Assembly: GCF_001428245.1 (NCBI RefSeq)
Contig: NZ_LMRV01000024.1
Location: 113,154 to 177,153, forward strand
Origin: Paenibacillus sp. Soil522
Lineage (GTDB): Bacteria; Bacillota; Bacilli; Paenibacillales; Paenibacillaceae
Length of the DNA stretch: 64,000 nucleotides
Direction of reading: 5' to 3'
The notes under the pieces are model-generated. The model saw nothing but the letters and a program-made list of their open reading frames with translations. It had not been told where the DNA came from and searched no databases. A program made the translations under genes and the position numbers. Positions within the stretch are counted from its first letter, which is position 1. Each line of letters starts with the position of its first letter. This document shows, piece by piece, positions 53,252 through 61,402 of this stretch.

Positions 53252-54271
53252 CTACCGCCTCTCTGATCTAATCTTCGTGATGGTTTCGTCATTAGAAATA
53301 ACGAATAAGCGGGCAGCGGCCGGTATAAGCGCGTCAAGCTTGCGGTTAATGCCCATGTCGGCGCGATCCGCGATAAGGGTGGCGCCTTTGCGCAGCAGCG
53401 CTTGGAAAGCATCGTCATACGTGGACCAGCCCGGATCTACGGCAACCTCGAATACGTCCTCGCCATATTTTCTGCTGAGCAGCTGCATGAAAATATCTAC
53501 ATTACCTTCCTTTAGTGCAGATCGTACGGCCAATCTGGAAACGGCATCATGCGATAAAATAAAATCATTTACTTGTACGTGCCGGAAATTGAGAATATGC
53601 TTCTCCAGTATAATTTCAACCGTCGTATGGACAGCGGGAGCCGCCTGTTCAATGCTTGATGCGATCAGCAGCGATTTGCCGTCGATGAGCGAGGTATCAT
53701 CAATACGCGGATCGGCAAAAATTATCGCTGAACGGGCCGAATGAATGTTAGCCTGCTCAAGCACGTCAGCCGATGTTGGATCGCCGCTTACGAAATGGAC
53801 CCGTTGTTGATCAAATGGATGCTTATCGCTGTTATCGATAATAACAATGGTCACCTTAGCATCCGACTCCAGCAAATCCTCAACCGCCAGCTGCGCTTTT
53901 TTGCTCCAATTAATGACGATAATATGGTCCCGACCTTGAAATTTCAATTTTCCACCTTCTCTTCTGCGCTGAAGATCAGCGATCGAATCGATAATTTTTC
54001 CGATTAACAGGCTGAGCAGACCGATTCCGAACACGTATAGCAGCATGGCGAGCACTTTGCCGGGCACCGTCTTTGGGAAAAAATCGCCATATCCGACTGT
54101 CGCGACCGTCGTCATGACCCACCAGAACGAATTAAACCAATTGCTAAAGGTATCCGGTTCAAGCAGGAAAGCAATCGTAGAGCTGATTAATACGAGCAAT
54201 AAAGTAAGCAAGACGACAAAGTAATTGTTTAGACGAAGCAGCTTAACCGTAAGTTTCAAAAATATTTGCAT
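53252..54271 (-). CDS. Potassium channel with RCK (TrkA-N) domain, YugO-like
   Basis: This ~339-residue channel has two membrane helices (VVLLTLLLVLISSTIAFLL and KVLAMLLYVFGIGLLSLLIG) around a pore with the K+ filter TVGYGD. From about residue 110 follows a cytoplasmic RCK domain beginning DHIIVINWSKKAQLAVEDLL, then a C-terminal RCK-C-like part. It resembles B. subtilis YugO, known for K+ signalling in biofilms. The ATG at 54271 follows AGGGTG; a GTG at 54280 is an alternative. It is first in the operon, with a 5-base gap to the next gene. Confidence 0.9.
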   Translation of the reverse strand: MQIFLKLTVKLLRLNNYFVVLLTLLLVLISSTIAFLLEPDTFSNWFNSFWWVMTTVATVGYGDFFPKTVPGKVLAMLLYVFGIGLLSLLIGKIIDSIADLQRRREGGKLKFQGRDHIIVINWSKKAQLAVEDLLESDAKVTIVIIDNSDKHPFDQQRVHFVSGDPTSADVLEQANIHSARSAIIFADPRIDDTSLIDGKSLLIASSIEQAAPAVHTTVEIILEKHILNFRHVQVNDFILSHDAVSRLAVRSALKEGNVDIFMQLLSRKYGEDVFEVAVDPGWSTYDDAFQALLRKGATLIADRADMGINRKLDALIPAAARLFVISNDETITKIRSERR

Positions 54272-54462
54272 GCCTGTCACCCTCGCTCAAAATGATTGCT
54301 TTATAAACCATACTATCTTTCCTAGCATTTTCCAATATGAAAATATTTGAAGTCAAAAATCTGCTTCATAGAATACGGCCTGCCAGCTTGCGGGAAGACG
54401 GACAACCACCGCCTCTTATGCATATAATATTGTACATTTAAATGAAGGAGGTGTGATGAATA

Positions 54463-54855
54463 ATGCCCTTAATTTGGCTATGTTCCGTTTTCGGTCTGAT
54501 TGGTTCAGTCATTACATTTGCTTTCGGCAGTTGGGTGGAGTCTCTTACCTTATTAGTAGTTGCGATGGGCATCGATTATGTTACGGGGGTCGCGGCATCG
54601 ATCAAAGAAGGAAGAGGCTTGAACAGCGTTTTTGGAGCATGGGGCTTGACTCGAAAAGGATTAATGCTGCTCGTTATTTTGCTCGCTCATCGAATCGATA
54701 TATTGCTTGAGACGAGCAATGTGACGATGGGCGCCGCCATCTATTTCTATATCGCCAACGAGCTGATTTCCATTACGGAAAATTATGGCCGGATCGGTCT
54801 GCCGCTTCCTGAGCGGCTCCGCAAAATAATCGAAGTGCTTAAGGATAAGAAGTAA
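54463..54855 (+). CDS. Phage holin family 4-like membrane protein
   Basis: This 130-residue protein has about four membrane helices (WLCSVFGLIGSVITFAFGSW, LTLLVVAMGIDYVTGVAA, LMLLVILLAHRIDILL, MGAAIYFYIANELISI), and the charged tail ERLRKIIEVLKDKK. The DYVTGV and WGLTRKGLMLL regions fit the phage/toxin-secretion holin family 4. No endolysin or other phage gene is nearby, so it may be a domesticated holin used in lysis or protein release. The start follows GGAGG with an overlapping ATG ten bases earlier in another frame. Confidence 0.83.
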   Translation: MPLIWLCSVFGLIGSVITFAFGSWVESLTLLVVAMGIDYVTGVAASIKEGRGLNSVFGAWGLTRKGLMLLVILLAHRIDILLETSNVTMGAAIYFYIANELISITENYGRIGLPLPERLRKIIEVLKDKK

Positions 54856-54878
54856 CTTTTGGATATACGCAATTTAAC

Positions 54879-54923
54879 TTGCATGAAATCGTCGTTGCTG
54901 GCTATAATAAGAACAGATGTTCT
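54879..54923 (+). promoter_or_regulatory. Promoter overlapped by a LexA (SOS) box
   Basis: TTGCAT (54879-54884) and TATAAT (54903-54908) are 18 bases apart. Immediately downstream is AGAACAGATGTTCT (54910-54923), which fits the Firmicute LexA site GAAC-N4-GTTC with the expected purine/pyrimidine pattern. A repressor here would block transcription start. Confidence 0.75.
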
Positions 54924-54940
54924 TGTTTGGAGGGGTGGCA

Positions 54941-55342
54941 ATGGCCGCTAATGAGGAAGAAATTCGCGGCAGAGTCAGAACGGCTGCGCATCCGCCGATA
55001 CAGACCGAGGAAGAGCTCGTGCTGGTGAAGCGTTACGTGCTGCTTGGAATCGTAATGCGTATTTTGGACCATGATATTCGTGTGATCGGCACTTCAGCCA
55101 TTAAGCTGCCGCGGTTTTATGAATCCATGCTGCGCGGCTTGCAGGACCGGGTGCTGCTTGAGCTCGCTGCCATCAGAAAGCAGTTTCGAGAGACGGGCAT
55201 TAAAGTGTACGAGGAGAAGCGCGAAACGGACGGCTTGCACGCCGAGTACGTTTGCCGGGGCTACCATCATCGTTTTTTTATGCTGTGGGGTTTTGTGAAG
55301 GCGGAGTCCGAACGCGTATTAAAACAGTATTTGTCCAGCTGA
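54941..55342 (+). CDS. Protein of unknown function, probably SOS-controlled
   Basis: This 133-residue soluble protein is mostly helical in its first half (EELVLVKRYVLLGIVMRILD) and basic, with RVLLELAAIRKQFRETGIKV and GLHAEYVCRGYHHRFFMLWG near the end. The ATG at 54941 follows GGAGGGG. The LexA box over its promoter suggests induction by DNA damage. I do not recognise the family. It has no membrane segment, so it is not a YneA-type division inhibitor. Confidence 0.75.
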   Translation: MAANEEEIRGRVRTAAHPPIQTEEELVLVKRYVLLGIVMRILDHDIRVIGTSAIKLPRFYESMLRGLQDRVLLELAAIRKQFRETGIKVYEEKRETDGLHAEYVCRGYHHRFFMLWGFVKAESERVLKQYLSS

Positions 55343-55477
55343 TTTTGAATTTGTTCATGGTTTTGTCAAAATAACAAAAAAACTTTTCCCCTTTCCGAAG
55401 TTTAAGGTTGAGAACTTCGGACGATCTTATGTAATATAAGAGGTAGACATTATGATCGCAAAGGGGAGCACATAGCA

Positions 55478-55867
55478 ATGCATAAGTGGATTATGTTTAC
55501 TTTATTTGCAGCGGCGTCGTTGCTGGGCTTATATTTGCTCACATTCGCCTTGCCTGCTAAGCCGGTTGACGAGTCAGCCTCGCTGCCAGAGGGTATGACT
55601 TTACTGAAGGTAGTAGCATCCAATGATTTCGTATTTGATCAAGAAGAGTACAAAGTTAAGGTTGGAGACAAAGTCAGACTCAAGCTTTCGAATAAAAGCG
55701 GTATTCACGGGGTACATATTGACGAGCTTCAAGTAGCCCTGGATAACGACCACCCGGAAACGGATTTGGAATTTACGAAGCCAGGCACATATAAGATCTA
55801 TTGCTCTATTCCATGCGGGCAAGGACACACAACGATGCATTCCACTCTAATCGTTGAAGCAGCCTAA
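55478..55867 (+). CDS. Membrane-anchored CuA cupredoxin (cytochrome c oxidase subunit II-like)
   Basis: This 129-residue protein has one N-terminal membrane helix (WIMFTLFAAASLLGLYLLTF) and a cupredoxin domain facing outward. The CuA ligands are in place: His in KSGIHGVHIDEL, then CSIPCGQGHTTM with two Cys, His and Met. It is much shorter than a true oxidase subunit II, lacks the two-helix N-terminus, and no oxidase subunits are nearby. It may pass electrons or copper. The start follows GGGGAG, and a terminator follows the gene. Confidence 0.86.
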   Translation: MHKWIMFTLFAAASLLGLYLLTFALPAKPVDESASLPEGMTLLKVVASNDFVFDQEEYKVKVGDKVRLKLSNKSGIHGVHIDELQVALDNDHPETDLEFTKPGTYKIYCSIPCGQGHTTMHSTLIVEAA

Positions 55868-55898
55868 AGCTATAGCGATTTACGGATTGTAAAAATGC

Positions 55899-55924
55899 GA
55901 AAGGAGCCGAAAGGCTCCTTTTTG
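55899..55924 (+). terminator. Intrinsic terminator after the cupredoxin gene
   Basis: AAAGGAGCC-GAAA-GGCTCCTTTTT: a nine-base-pair hairpin with a stable GAAA loop and five T. Confidence 0.92.
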
Positions 55925-55937
55925 TTGAAATGAACAG

Positions 55938-56204
55938 CTATCGCGCCGAACGGGGATGACGCTCGCTTTCCCGGCCGCGTGCGATGAGCACGTCGGCGAT
56001 AAAGCCGAGCAGCGCCCACGTAATTACTGTAAGTGCATACATGAGCAGGACGCTTACCTCATGCACGTCAATAAATAAATCAACGACCCATGAGGGAATG
56101 CTGAACATGAAAAAAACAAAATTGTGCGGGTCATAGCCCGTGTAATTAAACAAGCAGATTGCGAGTCCAATTAATGTAGCAACAATTGTAACCGGATAGC
56201 GCAT
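55938..56204 (-). CDS. Small membrane protein of unknown function
   Basis: This 88-residue protein has two or three hydrophobic helices (YPVTIVATLIGLAICLFNYT, FFMFSIPSWVVDLFIDV, LLMYALTVITWALLGFIADV) and a basic tail (ARGRESERHPRSAR). The start ATG follows AAGGAG. It is convergent with the cupredoxin gene across the terminator. I do not recognise a named family. Confidence 0.68.
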   Translation of the reverse strand: MRYPVTIVATLIGLAICLFNYTGYDPHNFVFFMFSIPSWVVDLFIDVHEVSVLLMYALTVITWALLGFIADVLIARGRESERHPRSAR

Positions 56205-56311
56205 AACGTACCGATCTCCTTCGCGTTAAAGATTGCCGTAATGCGACTGCATAGGTTATTATGTGACAAAAGGACGAAAGTCATGCAACGAAATCAGAGG
56301 AGGAAACAAAA

Positions 56312-56599
56312 ATGATTACTCATATCGTTTTTTTTAAACTTAAAGATGGCAGTGATGAGAGCGTAGCGCGTACCGCACAGGTACTTAGAGATATGGAAGG
56401 CAAGATTGAAGTATTGAGGTCGATCGAAGTGGGCATAGATGTTCTGCATTCGGAACGCTCTTACGATATCGCGCTTATTACGAAATTCGAATCATTGGAA
56501 GCGCTCGAGGTTTATCAGGTGCACCCTGTACATAAAAAAATAATCGAGCATATGGCGCAAGTTCGCGAAGCTTCCGTCAGCGTTGACTTCGAAAGCTGA
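56312..56599 (+). CDS. Dabb-domain (stress-responsive dimeric barrel) protein
   Basis: This 95-residue protein matches the Dabb family: ITHIVFFKLKDGSDESVART at the start, IEVGIDVLHSERSYDIALIT in the middle, and YQVHPVHKKIIEHMAQVREA near the end. It should form a dimeric alpha/beta barrel. Bacterial members are poorly characterised, some linked to stress or ring-cleavage. The ATG follows GGAGG. A tiny membrane gene follows and may be co-transcribed. Confidence 0.88.
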   Translation: MITHIVFFKLKDGSDESVARTAQVLRDMEGKIEVLRSIEVGIDVLHSERSYDIALITKFESLEALEVYQVHPVHKKIIEHMAQVREASVSVDFES

Positions 56600-56617
56600 G
56601 AGGCAGGTTAACGTTTT

Positions 56618-56734
56618 ATGAGCGATATGAGAGACGTTTATGAAGTGATGACGTATTTGCTGGTCATTATTTTTAGCAGCATTATTATGGTAGTTTGGCT
56701 TAAACGCAAGGCGAAAAAAAAGAAGCAAGGCTGA
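56618..56734 (+). CDS. 38-residue single-pass membrane peptide
   Basis: This tiny gene reads a short polar start, one membrane helix (TYLLVIIFSSIIMVVWL) and a strongly basic tail (KRKAKKKKQG), the pattern of small single-pass Bacillus membrane peptides. It starts 19 bases after the Dabb gene and has AGAGGCAGG upstream at somewhat long spacing. No function is known. Confidence 0.55.
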   Translation: MSDMRDVYEVMTYLLVIIFSSIIMVVWLKRKAKKKKQG

Positions 56735-56751
56735 AAGCGGGCGACTGATTG

Positions 56752-57171
56752 ATGTATTATGTAAATCGCGAACAAATTGCCGTACGGCTCCAATCGATTG
56801 CCGAAATCGCATCAGCGCTGCAGTTTCTTGCCGCAAATTGGCAGGGTACGTTGCTTGAAGGTTTGGCACAGGAGAGAGCGCTGCATCTTGCCGTTGAAAC
56901 AGTAACGGATGTCGGGAGCTTCCTCATCGACGGGTTTATTTTGCGGGATGCGAGCAGCTATGAGGACATCATCGAAATTACGGGTGAAGCAGGCGCATTT
57001 CCGGGCGACATGGAGAAAACGCTGATCGAGCTTGTAAAGCTGCGCAAGCCGTTAGTCCAGGACTATTATGTATGGAAGAGAACGGAGCTTCATCCGCTTT
57101 CCCACACGCTATCCACACTGCTGCCAGCCTTCAAGCAATCGGTTGAAGACTATTTGGAACGCGAGCTGTAG
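56752..57171 (+). CDS. DUF86/YutE-like HEPN protein with altered active site
   Basis: This 139-residue helical protein resembles YutE and HepT of the DUF86 HEPN family, with ERALHLAVETVTDVGSFLID in the first half. HepT toxins need the RxxxxHxY pattern for RNase activity; here the region reads RKPLVQDYYVWK, with Gln where His is expected. No MNT nucleotidyltransferase antitoxin is adjacent. It is therefore probably not an active RNase toxin and may have another cellular role. Start chosen at the ATG; a TTG immediately precedes it. Confidence 0.77.
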   Translation: MYYVNREQIAVRLQSIAEIASALQFLAANWQGTLLEGLAQERALHLAVETVTDVGSFLIDGFILRDASSYEDIIEITGEAGAFPGDMEKTLIELVKLRKPLVQDYYVWKRTELHPLSHTLSTLLPAFKQSVEDYLEREL

Positions 57172-57297
57172 AGCTGGGCAAAAGAGCTTTTGCTGTCAAA
57201 TAGAGGTTCTTGCTAAGTAAGCTTTGTTTAGCTTGATTTACGAAAAAGTCAAAATACGATACAATGACGCTATCAAGCCTGCAAAGGTGGTGAAGGG

Positions 57298-57963
57298 TTG
57301 AAGCGGATGAAAGCGGCAGGTGCTGCCGGCATGACGGCAGAGTCTAGAAAAGATAGCTCTACGCGCGAGCGTATATTGATGCTGCTGAAAACAGGCGGCA
57401 GAATGAACGCCGGCGACATAGCGAGTGAGCTCGAATTAACGGAAATGGCAATTCGGCGGCATATGTATACGCTGGAGAGCGAAGGCAGCGTCAACGTCAT
57501 ATCTGTGCGTCAGGCAATGGGCAGACCGCTCCATGCTTACGAGCTGACGGCTCAGGCAGATGAGCTTTTTCCAAAAAATTATCATTTGCTTGCACTCGAT
57601 TTGCTCGGCGAGCTGGCGGATGACCCGGATACTGCAGCGCTTATTGACCGGATGTTTGAAGGCCGTAAGAAGAAGCTGCTCGAACGGTATGAGCCGCGTA
57701 TGGCGGGCAAGAGCTTGGAGCAGAAGGTAAGCGAGCTTGCTGCTATTCAGAATGCTGGGGGCTACATGACTGAAGTTAAAACAAAAAGCGATGGCAGCTA
57801 TATGCTATTCGAGTATAATTGTCCGATCGCACAGGTTGCCGGTAAGTACCAGCAGGCGTGCGGCTGCGAGCTTTCCTTGTTTAAATCCTTGCTTGATGTG
57901 CCCGTGGAACGTACGGAATGTTTGGCTAAGGGCGGAGGCAAATGCAGCTATCATATCGGTTAA
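57298..57963 (+). CDS. SufR-like iron-sulfur transcriptional regulator
   Basis: This 221-residue protein has a DeoR-type winged helix (RERILMLLKTGGRMNAGDIA, LTEMAIRRHMYTLESEGSVN) followed by a sensor domain with the cysteine pattern YNCPIA, QQACGC, RTECLAKGGGKCSYHI. The four to five cysteines fit an Fe-S ligand set as in SufR-type repressors, which sense iron-sulfur status. The TTG start follows AAAGGTGG. Targets are not evident here, as no suf genes are nearby. Confidence 0.82.
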   Translation: MKRMKAAGAAGMTAESRKDSSTRERILMLLKTGGRMNAGDIASELELTEMAIRRHMYTLESEGSVNVISVRQAMGRPLHAYELTAQADELFPKNYHLLALDLLGELADDPDTAALIDRMFEGRKKKLLERYEPRMAGKSLEQKVSELAAIQNAGGYMTEVKTKSDGSYMLFEYNCPIAQVAGKYQQACGCELSLFKSLLDVPVERTECLAKGGGKCSYHIG

Positions 57964-57984
57964 CGGAATAGATAGAAGAACGAT

Positions 57985-58033
57985 AGGATGTTTTAGCAGA
58001 TCTGAGAAGATTTGTTGAGACATCCTTTTCTTT
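57985..58033 (+). terminator. Intrinsic terminator after the SufR-like gene
   Basis: AGGATGT and ACATCCT form the outer stem, with AGCAGATCT and AGATTTGTT pairing inside with mismatches; TTTTCTTTG follows. Confidence 0.7.
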
Positions 58034-58170
58034 GTTTTGGGAATAGGCGATTTTCATTTCGGTGTGTCATGACAAGCCCATGCTGCTTATACTGTCATTA
58101 CGCAAGTGGGCATTCGTCTAGAAGCGCACGCGATTAGCACTGCAATGGATTGAGGAGGAGGGATACGGGC

Positions 58171-58656
58171 ATGACGGGCATAGTTTTAACATGGAGCGCG
58201 GCGATAGCTGCAGGTGCATTTGTTGTTTTGGTGGTGGGCATACTGCTATCATTACGATCAGCGCTTATCAGGCTGGGGCAAGTGCAAACTGCGGCTGAGT
58301 CGATGCGGCAGGATTTGAATAAGCTTTCGTTAGAGCTTGGCGGGCTCGTGCAGCCGGCAGAGGAGACGATTCGCGTCATGCATCGTCAGCTGCAAGCGGC
58401 GAGCAAGCTGTTTGAGGCGGCAGGGCAGGTTGGAGGAGCGATTGCGAATACAACATCGGCAGCCCAGCGCATTACATCCGTATTGTCGGAATCTGCTGAG
58501 AAGCATGCGAAGCGGTACGACACGAAGCGGCAGGTCGGTGAAGCTCTTGAATGGGCTGAGCTAGGAATGACTGCGTGGCAGCTGTGGCAAACTAGCCGAA
58601 AGGCAGCAGCGTCTGCTGAAGATACACATGAACCCGTATTCGAATCGGAATCCTGA
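58171..58656 (+). CDS. DUF948 membrane-anchored protein
   Basis: This 161-residue protein has one N-terminal membrane helix (SAAIAAGAFVVLVVGILLSL) and a long coiled-coil-like helix (ESMRQDLNKLSLELGGLVQP) typical of DUF948. The start at 58171 follows GAGGAGGAGGG. It is followed by a YtxH-domain gene, an arrangement common in Bacillales (compare YtxG-YtxH), where such genes belong to the general stress regulon. The exact function is unknown. Confidence 0.87.
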   Translation: MTGIVLTWSAAIAAGAFVVLVVGILLSLRSALIRLGQVQTAAESMRQDLNKLSLELGGLVQPAEETIRVMHRQLQAASKLFEAAGQVGGAIANTTSAAQRITSVLSESAEKHAKRYDTKRQVGEALEWAELGMTAWQLWQTSRKAAASAEDTHEPVFESES

Positions 58657-58713
58657 TCAAAGAGCAAAGAGCTGAAGACGAAGAGCACGCTAATAACGAA
58701 AGGAGCGACTACA

Positions 58714-59142
58714 ATGTCAACACGTAAACAATCAAAAGGATTTTTGCTTGGCGCATTAGCTGGAGGAGTTGTTGGCTCGATTACTGCACTGTTACTCGCG
58801 CCAAAGCCTGGCAAGGAGCTGCGTCAGGATATTTCGGCTCAGGCGCAGAAGGTAAGTGATACGACAGTGCGGGTTGCTGGTCAAGTGAGCGACACGACTG
58901 GCCGTTTTGCAAGGCAAATCGGAGATCAAGCGGCACAATTCGCAGACAAAACGAAGCAAGCGGCTAGCAGCGTCGTAAGCAGCGTAAGAGGAAGAAACAA
59001 AGGCACCGAGGAGACAGAAGCGATTTCTGATTCGGTGGAAATAATTGTAGCCGTACCGGAAGCAGGCGGCTTACAAGAAACAAGCGCGATCAAAGCGGTA
59101 GAAGCCGGAGAAACAGAAGCGGCTGCATCGAAGGAGTTTTAG
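58714..59142 (+). CDS. YtxH-domain stress protein
   Basis: This 142-residue protein starts with a YtxH domain: KGFLLGALAGGVVGSITALL, a glycine-rich membrane helix, then LLAPKPGKELRQDIS, the family signature. A low-complexity, amphipathic helix of Thr, Val, Ala and Gln follows. It is probably co-transcribed with the DUF948 gene 57 bp upstream. In B. subtilis such pairs are induced in general stress. The ATG follows AAAGGAG. Confidence 0.88.
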   Translation: MSTRKQSKGFLLGALAGGVVGSITALLLAPKPGKELRQDISAQAQKVSDTTVRVAGQVSDTTGRFARQIGDQAAQFADKTKQAASSVVSSVRGRNKGTEETEAISDSVEIIVAVPEAGGLQETSAIKAVEAGETEAAASKEF

Positions 59143-59494
59143 GGTTTAATGGATGACGAATCAAGCGTAAATAAAAATGATTTTACAGTACTGAAGGCTA
59201 TGCAGCCTGCAGTAAAAAAGGCAAACTGTTGGAGCCGCGGCTTTAGCAGTTTGCCTTTTCTTTAGAATTATGGGCGATTAAACCGATTCGGCGATGGGTT
59301 GTCGTCAGATCGGGGAAGGAGCCTGACTTTGAACAGTTTGTCATTCCAAAAATAATCAGCAGCCAGCACAGGAATGCAGGCATGCCGCATCGTTGAACCT
59401 TGTCCGAATTTGCGATAAGATGTAGGTACGTTTTTGTGCCTGTATTCATATGCTATTTTGACTTGATTCAATACACTTTGTTTAGGAAAGCGGT
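59143..59494. other. Gene-free stretch before murI
   Basis: This 350-bp gap begins with the terminator of the YtxH gene (59212-59263). The remaining ~230 bp has several short overlapping frames on both strands without good starts or family likeness. The last bases provide AGGAAAG before murI. I see no RNA gene here. Confidence 0.4.
59212..59263. terminator. Intrinsic terminator, possibly bidirectional
   Basis: AAAAGGCAAACTG and CAGTTTGCCTTTT pair over 13 bp around an 18-base loop that itself contains GCCGCGGC, with TTTTCTTT after it and A residues before it. Confidence 0.88.
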
Positions 59495-60310
59495 GTGTTT
59501 GTGCAGCAACCGATTGCGATATTAGATTCAGGCGTAGGTGGACTCACCGTTGCCAAGGAAGTCATGCGTCAACTACCGCGGGAAAAAATTATTTACTTTG
59601 GAGACACGGCCAGGACACCATACGGTCCGCGTTCATCGGAGGAGATCGTTCGCTTTACAAGAGAAATTGTTGATTACCTAATCCAGTTTAATCCCAAAAT
59701 GATTGTTATAGCATGTAATACAGCAACGGCTGCCGGACTTGACGATATCCGCTCAAGAATTACGATTCCCGTGGTAGGCGTCATTAATCCGGGTGCCAGG
59801 GCAGCGATCGGCCTTACGGTAACAGGCTGTGTCGGCGTCATCGGAACGGAGGCGACGATCAAGAGCGGGGCGTACGAGCAGGCATTGCGAGAGCTGTCGA
59901 CAAATGTACAAGTGGTCAGCGAGGCATGTCCGGGGTTTGTACCGTTAGTAGAAAAGGGGAATTTCCGTTCCACTGAAACGTATGATACGGTGCGCAGCTC
60001 CATCGGTCATTTGCGGCACTTTCCAATGGACACATTAATACTTGGCTGCACACATTATCCGTTTTTGGCTGATACGATATCCGAGGTGATGGGTCAGAGC
60101 GTCAAGCTGATCAGCTCGGCAGACGAGACGGCGAGGGAGATCAATACGATTTTGCAGGAAAAAAACAAGCTGGCGCGCGGTGACAAGGTGCCTTTGCACC
60201 AGTTTTTTTGCAGCGGCAATCCGCTATTGTTCAAGTCGATTGCCCAGCAATGGCTGGGTGAGCACATCCAGATGACGCCTGTCGTATGGCAAGTGCCGAA
60301 TATTAGTTAA
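59495..60310 (+). CDS. murI: Glutamate racemase
   Basis: This cofactor-independent enzyme of about 271 residues makes D-glutamate for peptidoglycan. It opens IAILDSGVGGLTVAKEVMRQ, followed by YFGDTARTPYGPRS; the two catalytic cysteines lie in IACNTATAAG and LGCTHYPFL. Starts are GTG at 59495 or 59501, with AGGAAAG upstream; the second has better spacing. A D-glutamyl peptidase-like gene follows, both in cell-wall metabolism. Confidence 0.95.
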   Translation: MFVQQPIAILDSGVGGLTVAKEVMRQLPREKIIYFGDTARTPYGPRSSEEIVRFTREIVDYLIQFNPKMIVIACNTATAAGLDDIRSRITIPVVGVINPGARAAIGLTVTGCVGVIGTEATIKSGAYEQALRELSTNVQVVSEACPGFVPLVEKGNFRSTETYDTVRSSIGHLRHFPMDTLILGCTHYPFLADTISEVMGQSVKLISSADETAREINTILQEKNKLARGDKVPLHQFFCSGNPLLFKSIAQQWLGEHIQMTPVVWQVPNIS

Positions 60311-60321
60311 ACGTTTGAATA

Positions 60322-60357
60322 GAAGCCGGGTCCTGTGAGGGGCTCGGCTTTTTTTTG
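60322..60357 (+). terminator. Intrinsic terminator after murI
   Basis: AAGCCGGGTCC and GGGGCTCGGCTT form an imperfect GC-rich hairpin followed by eight T. Confidence 0.88.
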
Positions 60358-60431
60358 TCGTTTGCCTCATAGGACATATGTAACAGCGCATACGATGATA
60401 GAACAAATTCACGCAGCTGGAGGCGATCGTT

Positions 60432-61316
60432 ATGTACTCCGTACAAAACTATGGCTATCTCGATTTGGTAGAGGGAGTTAGGCAGCTGTCGGGAAGATAT
60501 CCGTTTCTGTCGGCTCATGTCATCGGAAGGAGCGTGATGGGCAAGCCTTTAATAGCGCTTCGCTGCGGCAGCGGTCCGCGCCTTATTCATATGAACGGCT
60601 CTTTTCATGCAAACGAATGGATAACCTCTGCTCTGCTTATGCGCTTCGTTGCTGATTTGTCCGCAGCTTATTGCAGCGGCGAGCAGATTAGCGGTCAGCG
60701 TGTGGAGGATCTCTGCAGGAACGTGACGCTGTGGGCTGTCCCGATGGTTAACCCCGATGGTGTGGAGCTCGTGCAACAAGGAGTATCGCCATCGCATCCG
60801 TTTCATCGACAGCTGATTGAATGGAACGGAGGTTCCGGGCAGTTCAGCGGCTGGAAGGCCAACATTAGGGGCATTGATTTGAATGATCAATTTCCCGCGT
60901 TTTGGGAGGAGGAGTGCAAGCGCAGAGGTATAGGGGGGCCTGCACCGCGGGACTATCCGGGGCCCTATCCGCTAAGCGAGCCGGAGGCGATCGCAATGGC
61001 TCGTTTCACGGAGACGATGGTATTCGATACTGTCATCGCGCTTCATACGCAGGGACGGGAAATTTATTGGAATTACCGCGATTACGAGCCGGCTGAGGCG
61101 GAGCACCTGGCTGAAAGGCTTGGTAGGGTAAGCGGCTATAAGCCGGTGAAGCTGGCTGGCAGCGATGCGGGCTATAAGGATTGGTTCATCCACCGGTTCC
61201 GCAGGCCTGGATTTACGGTGGAAGCGGGGTTCGGTGAAAATCCGCTGCCGATGAGTAATTTTGACAATATTTATATAGAGCTGCAGCCGCTGCTGCTAGA
61301 GGCGCTTCGTCTTTAG
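60432..61316 (+). CDS. M14 zinc carboxypeptidase, gamma-D-glutamyl-DAP peptidase-like
   Basis: This 294-residue M14 metallopeptidase resembles the endopeptidase I/gamma-D-glutamyl-meso-DAP hydrolases of Bacillus. Zinc ligands are His and Glu in GSFHANEWITS and His in VIALHTQGREIYW; the catalytic Glu is in FTVEAGFGENPLP. NPDGVELVQQG and IDLNDQFPAFWEEE are the substrate-binding parts. There is no signal peptide or LysM domain, so it probably trims wall peptides in the cytoplasm during recycling or sporulation. It follows the glutamate racemase gene. Confidence 0.89.
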   Translation: MYSVQNYGYLDLVEGVRQLSGRYPFLSAHVIGRSVMGKPLIALRCGSGPRLIHMNGSFHANEWITSALLMRFVADLSAAYCSGEQISGQRVEDLCRNVTLWAVPMVNPDGVELVQQGVSPSHPFHRQLIEWNGGSGQFSGWKANIRGIDLNDQFPAFWEEECKRRGIGGPAPRDYPGPYPLSEPEAIAMARFTETMVFDTVIALHTQGREIYWNYRDYEPAEAEHLAERLGRVSGYKPVKLAGSDAGYKDWFIHRFRRPGFTVEAGFGENPLPMSNFDNIYIELQPLLLEALRL

Positions 61317-61402
61317 CGGCTTTCGGCCGCTTGCGCTAAGTAGGTAAACGGGGGTGCTTATGTTATAATAATCGGAAAAGGTCAGCAAAGGTGGAATTTC
61401 TG

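Noticed and set aside
54463..54855. Prophage
   Set aside because: Only the holin-like gene is phage-like; no lysin, structural, integrase or repressor gene is seen nearby.
56752..57171. HepT toxin-antitoxin pair
   Set aside because: No MNT antitoxin gene is adjacent and the catalytic His is replaced.
59243..59471. Two overlapping minus-strand frames before murI
   Set aside because: They overlap each other and the terminator, lack ribosome-binding sites and resemble no family.
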